Assembly (NCBI GenBank): GCA_039881045.1
Contig: JAYWVB010000005.1
Coordinates: 1 to 64,000, forward strand
Origin: Chaetomium olivaceum
Lineage: Eukaryota; Ascomycota; Sordariomycetes; Sordariales; Chaetomiaceae
Direction: 5' to 3'
Length of the DNA: 64,000 bases
The position numbers and the translations under genes were made by a program. The notes below the pieces were generated by a model, which saw only the letters and a program-made list of their open reading frames with translations, made no database searches and had not been told where the DNA came from. Each line of letters begins with the position of its first letter. The first letter of the stretch is position 1. Below, in pieces: positions 22,949 through 34,829 of the stretch.

Positions 22949-24080
22949 ATGCCGCCCGATAAGCTGCGCTGCCAGCAAGGCGAGTGGAAGACTCGCGACC
23001 ACTTTTCCAACCGACAGCTTGCAAAGTACGACCGAGAAGCCCGCTATGCAAATGCGACTCCGTCCAAGACCGGCATCCGCTGCATCGAGCATTCGATCAA
23101 GCCCACCAATGAAGCGACCTGCAAGGGCCCTTGCGGTCGTAGAAGGGACATGCAGTTTTTCAGCAAGCGCACGATTCGCCATGAGACCTTTGTGAGTTTC
23201 CAGTCTAAGTTCTGGCACTTGGTCATGTTTCTTACCTAGGTATCATATAGTGGTGCGTCGAGTGCACGGATTGGAAGCTCAGGACCGAGAATGGAGAGTC
23301 GCTGCCGGCCCCGGGCGCCCAGTTGTCGGTCGAGGAAATCGCCCCTCCATCGAGAAACCCTGTGGCTTCTGACAACGACGCGGACTCAAATGACGTTGAG
23401 GTAATGATGTTCCCGATACGCCCACGGTTTTCAATCTTTTTTGCTAACCATTGTCAGTCCTCTGTTGGGACTGAGGATGTATATTCGGAAAATATGTCGA
23501 CCGTGGGAGGCAACGAAAGCATCGCCGAGACGAACTCGGCTTACTACAACTGGGACCGCCCCACGCATCTTAGACAGGTGCACATTAAAGCGCCACACTG
23601 GCTCATCCCCGCCGTTATGGGCAGACCACTAACCGGATCCCAGTCGGAGACCTCTACCGTCGACAGCGCTTCAGTTGTCAGCAGCGACATGGCCTCGACT
23701 GAACGCGGGGCCCGTAGAGCACCCGTTCCATTCAATGCTTGGGGCCCGAATGGCGAATATGCGCGCATGGTCAAGACCCCGACAGTCGCGTCAGAAAGCA
23801 CCCGCACAGTGACGACTACACGCCGCCAGCCCGTGAAGCAGACCAACAGTGGTTGGGCCAAGGTGGTGAGTAGCCCTTTCAAGCGTGCCATGAGCAGGGC
23901 CAGTACTGATCGTGAACTACCTAGCCGAGCCGCAAGCATGCCCCTCAGCTCCCCGACTATTTGAAGAACCAGACGGAGGCCGGCACGGGCAGCAGCTCAG
24001 GTGACCGTTTAGGTGGCCGCTCAGGCTACGACTCGGATGGCCTCGACCTGGGCTCAGATTCCGATATTTACGCCGACTGA
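22949..24080 (+). CDS. Stc1-domain protein (cysteine-rich, LIM/zinc-ribbon-like)
   Basis: Four exons, 22949-23191, 23251-23400, 23458-23865 and 23925-24080, give 318 residues with clean frames. The N-terminal 90 residues match the Stc1 domain pattern as I recall it: a Cys8 start, a W-K-T-R-x-H-F-S-x-R-x-L motif, then Cys45, Cys58, Cys62, and a closing C-V-E-C-T-D-W (Cys83, Cys86), spaced as metal ligands. In fission yeast, Stc1 bridges Argonaute to the H3K9 methyltransferase complex; in filamentous ascomycetes the domain is common but mostly untested, so a role in heterochromatin is inference. The rest is Ser/Thr-rich and disordered, ending in an acidic tail (GSDSDIYAD). Intron 2 (57 nt) is in frame and stop-free, so it could be retained. 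A Dicer-like gene lies 27 kb downstream. Confidence 0.75.
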
Positions 24081-24823
24081 GGATCCCTGGACGGCGGTTC
24101 CTCGACACTTCGCCTGATTTCTCGTTGCTTGCCTCGTGCAACCCCTTGTTAAGGAGGTGTCGCCATAGCTCCTCGCGTCACATATCAGCAAGGAGCGTCT
24201 TTATTGGAGAGAACACGGCGACAGGTTCCTGGGAGGACGTAGTTCATATGAAAGACATCATTGCGAGGACAGGGCAGTCAGATACATTGAGAACTATGGC
24301 ACCGGATTTACCCACGAATATCGGGGCTAACTAGCTAGATAGCCACCAAGATATAAGCGCTGATTCTCAGTCCCACCACCACGACAGGCCGGTGACCGAT
24401 GTTCCGTATTCAGTAACCGAGATTCGCGGTAGTAAGCTAGGCAGGCAGTGAACTATTCCCTGTGTTTCGGAATCGTGTTGCCCGGGACGTGTGAGCATGT
24501 TCATGATCGAGTTTGGGGAGCAGGGAGGTTGGCATCAGATGGCACAGCCTTACTCACCGAGCCCACTCCCGGAAGTTGGGGAGGGGCAAGGGCAAGGCAG
24601 TTGGGTAGCTAAGTTGACATGAAACGGGGCAGCAGGATGCTGTGGGACAGACGTTACGGGCGTAGTGAGGGGGGTGGCCGTGTATGTGCGGAGATGGGGT
24701 TGGGGGAGGGGAGGGAGGGAGGGCTGAGTCGGAGAAGTTGAGTCCCGGGGAGCGCGGGGAGCACGGGGAGCGCGAATGGCATCCCCCGGGAGGGGAGGGG
24801 TTTTGTTTGTGGTCATGGGGGCT

Positions 24824-24849
24824 GCGGGTTGCGGGTTGCGGGTTGCGGG
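24824..24849. repeat. Heptamer direct repeat (GCGGGTT)
   Basis: About three and a half tandem copies of the 7-nt unit GCGGGTT in intergenic DNA. Confidence 0.8.
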
Positions 24850-25052
24850 CTGGGTATAGCTCTTACTCTTTACCTCTGCAGGCGGGCGAGCGAGTGAGGG
24901 AAGCGAAGCGAAGCGGCCGGGTGGGGATGGTCGGGGTCGGGTTCGGCGGGGACCGGGGGGGGTATGATGATTTCCCGGGTTGCTGGCGTAGGGTAGTCAG
25001 GTGCAGACGGATTTGTGGTTACTTGGTTGCCTTGCGTTGTCTTGCCCTGCCT

Positions 25053-25089
25053 TGCCTTTGTCTTTGCCTAGCCTTTGTCTTTGCCTAGC
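25053..25089. repeat. Tandem duplication of a 17-nt unit
   Basis: The unit CCTTTGTCTTTGCCTAG occurs twice in tandem, within a T/C-rich stretch. Intergenic. Confidence 0.75.
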
Positions 25090-26383
25090 CGGGATGTGGT
25101 GTGGTGTGGTGTGCGTTGGGCTGTGGTGCGTGGTGTCGGGTAGCTACATACATACCTACCTACTTACCAACCTAGGGATGGGGAGGTGGGGATCGGGGAT
25201 CAGGGATACATGTGGGCGAGTTGATCGATCGGGTTGGGATGCGAGTGAGAGGGATGGCGGTGGCGAGGTTCATGGGTCCGGTGTGTGGTGTAGTGCGTTG
25301 TGTGCTGTTGCGCATGGTTCGGGATGATGGCCATTACACGGCCTCGGTAGAGGTGAGTGCTACCTTACCTGGCAGCGGAGGATCCTTCATTGCTATTAAA
25401 TGACGGTGCCTAGGGGGTCTAGAGGAGGATGACCTCTAATTTTCTGCCAACATACCCGTGTTTTGTGTGGTGTAAGTGCGTGATGACGCGTTGATGATGC
25501 TGGGCGTGCCCGGCCAGCTTCATTGAACGGGTGTATATACTAGCTCAGCTATTATTTATTGCGTAACGCGGGGTAAAGCAGAAAGAAACTCGATCTCCCG
25601 GTAGGATTGTCGGGTTTGTGGCTGTGTGATGCGTGGTTGACCGGGCGTTCAGGTCCCCATGATTAATGCCCTAGCCGTTGCCCGGCTGCGGTGTGCATGT
25701 TACTCTCCAAGCCTCGGGCCGGAAAAGGGGGTGCGCCACGGCCGCCCCGCTTACCGGAAGACGCGGGACCGACACGGCAGAGACCATACGCGGAGAGCTT
25801 GGGTGCTTTTTTGATTCTTGTTCGAGGCAAATGGATTCGTGGCGGGATGGTTGATTGTTTGCTGCGTACTGCATCGTGTTGTGCATCGGGAGATTCTTGC
25901 GAGTTGATGACCAGGGTTACCCGGTTGCGGTTACGATTTCGATTGGGGTAGGCGCCTGTGTGTTACGCCGGGGAAGATGGAATGGAATACCGAGTTGGGT
26001 TGGAATTGGGCATCTCAGGCCAGGTGATGGATCACTCCATGTTTCGCCTCTTTCTCTTGGTCTGTCCCTGATCGGGGGATCGGAATGTGGATGGAAACAA
26101 GGCGAGGCGGACAGCGCTGATCTTTGGTGTGGTCCGCCTAGGAGATATCGTTGCCCGAGACGTGGTCGGTTCTGTTGGATGAGGTGGTCAGGTCCATGGA
26201 CGGCGAGGGATGAGGAACGGGGTATATCTGAGCTCGCGTCGGCAGCTTGCAGGTTCCCTACTCGCTTCTCTCTCCACATCCACTGCCCCAGTTATGTCGA
26301 TACCCTTTCCTGAACACATGTGTCTCGCTTCCTGACCCTAAACTCAACGACACCGTCGACATATTCCGCGTTCAAGTCCGGAT

Positions 26384-28750
26384 ATGGCCTCTCAACCACC
26401 CAACTGGATCCCTTGGCAGGGACCCGCCCCGCCGCCTCCCGTTGCCCCTTTTCTGGTGAACCGAGGAGCGGTTCCTGTCCCACCGTCTGGTCATCCTACC
26501 ATTCATGATGCCGAAGACGATGATATGACGGATGGGAGCTATTCCGAAAACGATTCGCAGGATGACTCTGACCAGGAGACTGAAGATGAACCGGAGAAGG
26601 CCACACCCAACATGGGGCGACCAAGAGAATTCATGGCACCACGAACCTCGCACACCAGGGCAACCACGGAGTACCTGGACCTCCACGTCCCCCGGGGCAA
26701 GGATCACCAACTGGACCTCCACATCCCCCTGGGCATGGGTTACCACCTGGGCCTCCACGCTCCCCGGGGCAAGGGCCATCACTTGATGTCCTCACCGAGA
26801 TCAGGAATATTATCAAAGAGGAGTGTATGGCACACTCGTTCTGCTTGATTTATGCTGTTACTGACGTCTTCTGTAGTGAAGCAGGTGCCGAGTCCAACAC
26901 CGCCTGAGGTGAACGTCCCCAAGGGCCCGGTGCAGCAACCGCCTGGGATGGTAGCCCCAAACATGTCGGTTCCCAGACCGCAACAGCCACCTCACTTCGC
27001 TCCCACCCCAAGAGGGTTCCCGTCTCAGCAAGCGCCGAACGCACCGCCATTCCCTCGACCCCCGCCTGGCGTGCAATGGGATAAACCAGCGCCGCCGCAG
27101 GAACAACCACTCAGACCTGTGCCAGACTCGTCAAGGGAACAACCACTCAGACCTGTACCGGATTTGCCAATGGAACCCAGCGCCATCGACAAGAAATGGG
27201 GAGTGCTGTTCGACCGGGATGGTGTCCCCACAAAGCGATGGGACCAGGTTGTTAGGGGGATAGGCAACTATCTTGTAAGCATCTTTAGCGGTGAGAAGGA
27301 ATATCAACTAACTAGCTGTTGTAGATGGATGAGTTCATGCCGCAGAATACGTTAGTGGTGACACCGGGGAAAATGGCGGCGTTCTATTCGCACCATAAAC
27401 TCGAGCTGGAGGCCTATCCTTTTACAGGTTGGTCAACCTCATCCCAATTACTAAAAAGGCAGTGTCTGACAGTCAGGAAGAAATATTTCGCAGCCGCCAG
27501 GGCGCACCGCCCGCTAGACTGGCAGAGCTGTATCAACAGTTGGGATGTGAATATTACCTCGTCCCAGCCGAACCCAAAGCCCGGCCTACTGTGCCAGGTC
27601 TGACACTCGCGGGCTGGACACGATGGATGACACTGGCTATGCGGGCCTACCCCAACGAGGAATCGCAGCGGTTAAGCATAGTCGTCGCGGCCCTACCCAT
27701 CAACGCCGACGCTCTTTTCGACATCAAACCGGAGCGTTTGCCCAAACAGATCTCCCGCCACCTGCTGCCGGAAAGAGCCGATCGACAAGCTCGAGTCCTC
27801 CTGAGCAGTGCTCTCAAGAACCACCTCGACGCAACAACACAACCACCCCCTCGCTCACCCCAAAAGGCACCCCCGGAATTTATCCACCTCAACCCCCTCG
27901 AGACAAGCAGAGAGCGACGCGGCGCCCCGCGCCCGCTCAGCCCTCGTACCCGCTACCGCCCCTCGGACCTTCCCTCCCCGCCCTCCTCCCAAGCCGGAGA
28001 CGACGAGTACCACCACCGCAGCAGACGCCCCACAGACCGCGACAGGGGCCACGACCGGGACAGGGAGCGCAGCTACCGCGACGGCGCCGGCCATGCGCGC
28101 GCCTACGAGAGCACCAACGGCCCGGCAGCGGCGCGCCGCGACCCGCTCGCTCATCTGCCCCCACATGCCTCTCACCCGCCCTTGTCCTCCTCCAGCCGCC
28201 CCCCGCCGCTGGCTCGTCGCAGGCACTCCATGTCTGGCGACCCGATGGTTGGCGGCGGGAGGGGGTCCCCGGAGAGAGGGCATGTACAGCTGCCGCCTCT
28301 GCCGAGGTCGTCGTCGGATTCGGCGATGGAGGCTAGGAGGGAAAGAGGAGGGTCGAGGGAGGGGGGCCGTGAGTTTAGGGATCGGGATTGGGATCGTGAG
28401 AGGCAAAGGGAAAGGGAGAGGGAACCCGAGAGGGAGAGGTATAGAGATGGGAGGGATAGGGCGCGTGATAGGGACCGTGAAAGGGATTACGAGAGGGAAA
28501 GAGAGAGGGGGCTAGGTTGAGAGGACGAGAGAGTGGAAGGGAGCAGAGAGAGAGGCCCCGAGAGAGACGGTCGGCGTCGGCTGCCGGGTTCCCGGAGAGA
28601 AGGGGCAGTGGTGGGACGCGCAAGTCCCAGCCGGTGGTAGTGAGAAATGGATGGAAGTCATCTCGGGATCGGAGCGGAGGCGGTGGCCTCTTCTCGGCCA
28701 AGAATGCCTTGACGTTCTGTCGCGTTGGTTTGTCTTTGTTGGACGGTTGA
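26384..28750 (+). CDS. DUF7514-like protein with collagen-like segment and Arg/Glu/Asp-rich tail, two frame breaks
   Basis: Exons 26384-26824, 26877-27274, 27325-27427 and 27481-28750, giving about 737 residues if one base is added at 26614-26617 (G4) and one at 28507-28511 (G5). The conserved core (27180-27830) begins KKWGVLFDRDG, continues with LVVTPGKMAAFY, LYQQLGCEYYLVP, and ends with NADALFDIKPERLPKQISRHLLP. This is the pattern I associate with the fungal DUF7514 family; its function is unknown. Before it are a Pro-rich N-terminus, an acidic patch and, after the first break, a Pro-Pro-Gly-rich segment resembling short collagen repeats. After it comes a disordered tail dominated by Arg-Asp/Arg-Glu dipeptides, typical of proteins associated with RNA or splicing factors. 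The third intron has a weak donor (GTTGGT) and is chosen because it restores the continuous core YPFT-EIFRSR. Confidence 0.75.
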
Positions 28751-29977
28751 TACTGTACTTGATTCAGGGTCCTAGATTGGGTTGACCTCCCAGGTTGCGT
28801 CAGAAAACTTCTGTAACGACCCGGAAACTACTAAAGAAGTTGTATGTCACATGAACCGGTTCTCTTTTCTCTCCTTGTTAGTTGTATCGGAAGTTAAGCC
28901 GAGTGAAGCTCCGGCGAGACGCTTTCCCATGGGGTTTTGACCCCATTAAACCCCATTAAACCCCACTAAACCCCACCAAATCAAATAGCCGAAAACTGGC
29001 AGTGGATCTCGCGCGTTCCAACGACAACCCGAACGATGCCGGTTCCTCTCCTCTGTACTTCGACTTTTGGTCTTTCTGGAGGCTTACCAAGTGCTGCCGA
29101 GCTACCTCAGGGAAACCCCGAAACTCTGCCCACAGGAGGAGCCAATCGGTACCTTTCAGCCTACATTTCCGCCTTCACACATCCTCTGAAAGGGATTGTG
29201 TTGTGGAATGTGAAAAATCAAAGGGTCTGAATGGGGATCCACTGTCCCCCACCCCCCACGGGCAATCCGGCAGTGGTGCTTGGCTAGACTTGGTAAAAGA
29301 CTTGGTAAAAGCTTGTATCAACCCCGGTGGCTGTTACCCTAGACCCGCCCAACCGCCAACCACGGTATCGACGTCATATGCGGACGTTGGTCATCTGGAT
29401 GCCCACCGCGGCGCTGATCTCATCCTACAGGGGCAAAATATCCTACGATTCTGGAGCTTCCGGGAGTATCTTCACCGAACGCGGGGAGTGGCCGGTTTAC
29501 CCGAGATATGCGAGGTGCAACATTGTTTGCCGTCCGACTCGGGACATCGGTCATCCGAACACCACTCCTGCAACTGCTCCTCGTTGCCTGTCCATTGACG
29601 GCTGGATATGACGTCGATAGCTTCCTTCTCGAGAAAGTTCAATACGCCCAGACCCGCTTTCCGAGATGTGGTTTGTGTACCCGGGCCTGCCGGGGTGCCG
29701 GGACGGCACCTGCGGAGAGAGCATCACTGGTTGGCGCTCCAAGGCTGTGGCATTTGTTGGATCCAGGACCACATGCAGAAGACCGCTTCCGAGCCAGGGA
29801 ATCCCCGAGATCCAGTATAGACAGTTATAACTGCGTAATGCCCACGGATTAGGGTCCGACGTTGGATGATCTTGTTCTACTCCTCCCTCTACTTGATAGC
29901 CTCAACCTCTCAATGGACTCGGACTCCTGTTTCCACCCCATTCCGTGAAAACCACCAATACATCCAGCTTGCCTAGC
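28751..29977. promoter_or_regulatory. Intergenic region upstream of the sugar transporter
   Basis: 1.2 kb between two plus-strand genes. It contains a tandem decamer array (28941-28980) and no supported gene. A long frame at about 29002-29598 begins without an ATG and resembles no known family. Confidence 0.5.
28941..28980. repeat. Four tandem decamers, consensus CCCCATTAAA
   Basis: Two perfect CCCCATTAAA copies are followed by CCCCACTAAA and CCCCACCAAA. A partly complementary GGGGTTTTGA precedes the array. It lies 1 kb upstream of the transporter ATG. Confidence 0.9.
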
Positions 29978-32128
29978 ATGTCATTCGAAAAGAAACACGA
30001 GCGTTCCAGCTCGTCGGCATCAGGGACCAACGTCGAGCACGATGACCTACCACAGACCAGTGCCGATGGCTCGCGAGGCGCCAGTAAAAACGAGCGGCTG
30101 GAAGCATCGAAAAAGCTCGCAAACCCCCTGGCCGGCCTCAGCTCCGAGCGACTAAGGGCCATGGGGGAAGACTACGCCAAATTGGCCGGACTGACTAGCG
30201 AGGAGGACATGCGGGCATTCCGGCTCGGCGCCATGATCGCTGGAGACAATACCCAATACGATCAAATCCCAGAGCTCACTGACAGTGAGAGGGAAGCGTT
30301 GGAGAAAGAGACCACCCACAAGTGGTCGAACCCCAGCATGCTGTACTGGGTCGTTATCAGTAAGACACAAGTCCCGTCGAGCAATCCATAACGGCAACTT
30401 ACACACACTTCTAGTTTGCTCTCTCTGTGCCGCTGTCCAGGGTATGGACGAGACGGTCGTCAACGGCGCGCAAATCTTTTACAAGCAGGCCTTCGGCATC
30501 GGTACCAAGAGCGAGCGAGACACCTGGCTCGTCGGCCTCGTAAACGGCGCCCCCTACCTCTGCTGCGCAGTCTTAGGCTGCTGGCTCACCGACCCCATGA
30601 ACAGGGCTTTTGGCCGCCGCGGCACCATCTTCATCTCGTGCCTGATCTCCGCCCTTGCCTGTTTCTGGCAAGCTTTCACAAACACTTGGTGGCACATGTT
30701 CATCGCCCGCTTCGTTCTCGGACTTGGCATTGGCCCCAAGTCCGCGACCACCCCCGTGTTTGCTGCTGAATGCTCGCCCCCGAAACTGCGTGGTGCTCTT
30801 GTCATGGTAGGTACAGACCATCCCTCCAGCCCTGCCCCCTGACAACAACAACAACCGAAATGCTAACCCACCTTGCAGCAATGGCAAATGTGGACCGCCT
30901 TTGGTATCATGGTCGGCTATATCGCTGACTTGGCCTTCTACTTCGTCCCTGACAGTGGCGTCGAGCTTGGCCTGAACTGGCGCTTGATGATGGGCTCGGC
31001 CATGCTGCCCGCCATCGTCGTCTGTATGCTCGCGTACAAGTGCCCCGAATCTCCGCGCTGGTACCTCACCAAGGACCGCCACCGCGACGCCTTCGCCGCC
31101 GTCTGCCAGCTGCGCTTCGAGAAGGTACAGGCCGCCCGCGACTTGTTCTACACCCACACCCTTCTCCAGACCGAGAAGGAGGCCATGTCGATCGGCTCCA
31201 AGAACCGCATCCTAGAGCTGTTCACCGTCCGCCGCAACCGCAACGCCATGATTGCCAGCGAGATCGTCATGTTTATGCAGCAGTTCTGTGGTGGTATGTC
31301 AAATTCCCCCCCTTCCCCCCCCCCCCCAACCTCCCCTCAATACCATCGAACAAAAATACCTGACCCCCCCTGAACAAACAAACAGTCAACATCATCGCCT
31401 ACTTCTCGTCCGAGATCTTCCGCGAAGCCGGCTACCCGGACGTGCCCGCGCTGGCCGCCTCGCTCGGCTTCGGCGTCATCAACTGGCTGTTCGCGCTGCC
31501 GGCCTTCTACACGATCGACACCTTCGGGCGGCGCAACCTGCTCCTGACCACCTTCCCGCTCATGGCGCTCTTCATGTTCTTCACGGGCTTCTCCTTCTGG
31601 ATCCCCGCCGACAGCACCGCCCACATCGCCTGCATCGCCCTGGGCATCTACCTCTTCGGCGTCGTCTACTCGCCCGGCGAGGGGCCCGTGCCCTTCACCT
31701 ACTCCGCCGAGGCCTACCCGCTGTATATCCGCCCCATTGGCATGTCGCTGGCGACCGCCACCACCTGGTTCTTCAACTTTATCTTGGCGGTGACCTGGCC
31801 GAGCATGCTGGAGGCGTTTAAGCCGCAGGGCGGGTTCGGGTGGTATGCTGGGTGGAATATTGTGGGCTTTTTCTTGGTGCTGTTCTTCGTGCCCGAGACG
31901 AAGGAGAAGACGCTCGAGGAGTTGGACAGTGTGTTTGATGTCCCCCTGAGGCGCCAGGCCGCGTTTGGGGCGAAGCAGTTTGTGTATTTCTGGCGCCGGT
32001 ATGTCTTTCGGCAGGACGTGGCCAAGCCGGTGCTGCCGCATGATGAGCCGGTTGGGTTTACGGTGGAGAAGGACACGGCGCTGAGGGAGAAGGTGGCGGG
32101 GAGTGATGGGACTGCTGCCGCGGCGTAG
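29978..32128 (+). CDS. MFS sugar porter
   Basis: Exons 29978-30359, 30415-30806, 30879-31293 and 31386-32128 give 643 residues without a frame break. It is a member of the sugar porter branch of the major facilitator superfamily: twelve hydrophobic segments, a GRRGTIF-type motif after segment 2, PESPRWYLT after segment 6, a second DTFGRRN motif, and PETKEKTLEELD after segment 12. The usual G-Y-D-x-G at segment 1 is replaced by GMDETVVNGAQ. The N-terminal cytoplasmic extension of about 125 residues is long, hydrophilic and Ser/Glu-rich. Expected location is the plasma membrane or another cell membrane, driving uptake of a hexose, disaccharide, polyol or inositol; the substrate cannot be read from sequence. 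Intron 3 contains a 14-nt-class poly-C run. Confidence 0.9.
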
Positions 32129-32614
32129 GTCGTTTCGGTTCTCGGTTTGTTTTGGGGTCCGTAGAAGGGGCGGGGACAGCGCAATGCGGTATGATGGTAT
32201 GATATCCGGATATGGGTTTGGTTTTATGTTTCGGTTGAATTTGGTTACTCTAGCGAAGCCATTAGGTAGGCTGGCTTTTTCGAGCTATTCCAATACCTAC
32301 CAACAAACATTCTTTAACATCTCTTGCGACCCAAACTGCCCCTCCGTTATTCGTATCATCCTCGTCATCGTCTGAAGCACCATGTACTTTTTGACATCCC
32401 GGGGCAACCCTTGTTTTGCCATCCAGCCATGTTGGTCATGCAGCCATCCAGCCATCCAGCCATGCAACCGTGCCAGTTGTACTGGGTATCACCAAAGCGA
32501 GAGACGTTATGCAACCGCCGCCACCAAAATGCAAACACCCAGCCCATGAAAGTACTCCATCCACATGCCGTCCGGGCACCCATTACAGGCAGTTAGTGAG
32601 CTCCAGTAAAACGA
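32129..32614. other. Convergent 3' gap with CCATCCAG repeats
   Basis: 486 bp between facing stop codons, holding short direct repeats of CCATCCAG-like units at about 32418-32465. No gene. Confidence 0.5.
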
Positions 32615-34798
32615 TCAGAACCTCTTCCTCGGACTCCTCCCCCCAGCAGCAGCAACAGCGGTACCACCACCACCACCACTACCCAACCCACCCAACCCCC
32701 CCAACGAAACCGACATGGACAACCCCCCAAGACTACTCATCGTCGTCTCCTGCTCGCGCTCCTCCAACGAGCTGATCACGCACCCAGCGCGATGCAGCCG
32801 CAGCCGTCTCGCACGGCGGTCCTTCTTGCGGTCGAGCATGCGGTCGCGCACCAGCACCCAGTCGGCCTTCCAGTTCTCGATGCTGCGCACCAGGTCCGGG
32901 TCGCCGCCGCCGCCGCCGCCGCCGCCGGCCGCCGTGTCGGGCTGCACGGTGTCTTGCCAGAGGGTCTCGACGGCGCGGAGCTTGAGGCGCAGGTGCCGCA
33001 GCTCGGACTCGCCTGACAGTATGTCGTCTTCGAGGTCGACGATTTCTTGCTCGAGGTCGAGCACGCGCGTGGCGGCGGCCTCGGCGCGGTCGATTAGGAG
33101 GGCGTGGAGGTGCTGGTGGGTTTTTGTTAGGGATGGAAGGGGTGTGGGGTGAAGGGGAAGGGGAGGGGGGAGGGTTCTTACGTCGGACTCTTCCTTTCGG
33201 GCCTGCAGGTTCTTGACAACTTCGGCTAGCTCGCGGTTCAGTCGGTTCGCTTCGGATGCCACCCGCTCGGCCATGTCCGCTTGGGCTTGGGCGGCCTGCT
33301 TGGCTGCCTCAAGGGCCTCGTTGGTGGCCGCAGCGAGCTCGGGGCTCGATCGGGTCGGGGATATGGAGAGATCGGAGAATTTGAAGGGCGAGGTGAGCCA
33401 TGGGAGGGGGCTGGCGAGGTCGCGAATGTCTTGGTCTCCAACCCGGAGCATTGGCACGGGGAGCATGGCCGGCGACATTCCGCTGGCCCACTCGTCGTCC
33501 TGCACGGATCCGGACCTGGACGGTTCCTCCCTTGCTTCATACCCACCCTCCGTTTTCGGCTCTCCCTCTTGGCTTGTTGGTTGAGTTTCTGGCGCTGCTT
33601 CCTTTCCATCTTTAGCTGTAACCTGGGACTGTTCCTCTTCGTCGCGGGCTTGTTCATCTTCGTCTCGAGGCTGGGCCTGCGCCTCCATTTCCGCCGTGGC
33701 TTCCGCTTCGGCCGTCTCCTCGGCAAGCACCAAAAGGTCCTCCATCTCGTCGACTTTCACGTTTAGGACGTCGATAACATCCGCCTCCAGGCCGCCGCCA
33801 ACCCTCACCGAGGACAGCCTCTGCACTAGATCGCACAGCCGCTCCATAAGCATGACTCTGCCCGGCGGGAGGGTGTCGGCTTCGGTTTCGTGAGTCTCCT
33901 CTATGATCCGTTCCAGGCCCCGGCTCCCGTCCCATTTTGACGATGGTTCCCATTTCGACGGTGTGTGTATCTCCCTGTCATAAGCTCCATCATTACCCTG
34001 ATCCTCACCCTTTCTCAACCCTCCCATACCGCCCCCACCCAGCTTCTCATCCTCATACCGGCCGGTATCATATTCGCGATATTGCCGTTCGAGGCCATCC
34101 TTGCGTTCGGTCCTGACCTCATAGCCCTGAGGCTCCACGTATTTATGTGAAGGCACACGTTCAGGGGATGTCGCATATCCGCAAGAGCCCTCGTTGCTGC
34201 GGGGACTATTACGTCCTTGGAAGCTGCCGTACTCCTGGACGTCCTTGTACCCGTCGGAACCCTCTCCGATGTGGGTATCTCCCCCGTCATCCGCGTACTC
34301 ACCATAATCGAGAAACCGGACACGGCCAGTTTCCTCTTTGACGGTGGCAACACTGTCCCAGCTATGCCGCTGGCTGGCAGTGCCAGACCCGTTCTCCTCA
34401 AAGAGATCGCCATCTCCCTCCGCTTCTCCCTCTTCCTCTCTTTCCCCATCCATATCCCCATCCCCATCTCCTTCCCCATCTCCTTCCCCTTCCCCTTCCT
34501 CTCCCCTTCCGGCCCCTTCCCTTCCGCCCTGTTCCACCTCACCCGCAAGGTCACTCCAGCTCTGACTCAAGCTCCGGCTCGGACTGCTCGAATCTCCATC
34601 CGCCTCCCGCTCCCCCTCAGAGCCATGACCCTGACCCTGATCTTGACCCGTCCCCATCCCCATCCCCGGCCCCCCCCCCATTCCCCTCTCCACATTCACA
34701 TTCACATTCACAGTCCCCAACCCAACCGCCGGCCGCAAAGGCGAGAACCCGGACCCAGCCCCCAACCCAACCCCCGAAACAAACCGCTGCTGGTGTTG

Positions 34799-34829
<31 letters not shown>

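Larger units (their letters stand above)
24081..26383. other. 2.3 kb region without a supported gene
   Basis: GC-rich, with several short direct repeats (24824-24849 and 25053-25089) and GT-rich stretches. Open frames are short and compositionally biased. It includes the promoter of the DUF7514-like gene, whose ATG is at 26384. Confidence 0.5.

Noticed and set aside
24081..26383. A mobile-element remnant in the repeat-containing gap
   Set aside because: No transposase or reverse-transcriptase motifs, no terminal repeats; the repeats are only short tandem units.
28870..28925. 5S rRNA-like GGAAGTTAAGCC motif
   Set aside because: Only a dozen bases resemble 5S rRNA; the flanking sequence has neither the helices nor the control region.
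29002..29598. 198-codon frame upstream of the sugar transporter
   Set aside because: No ATG at its start, no family resemblance, lies in the presumed promoter.
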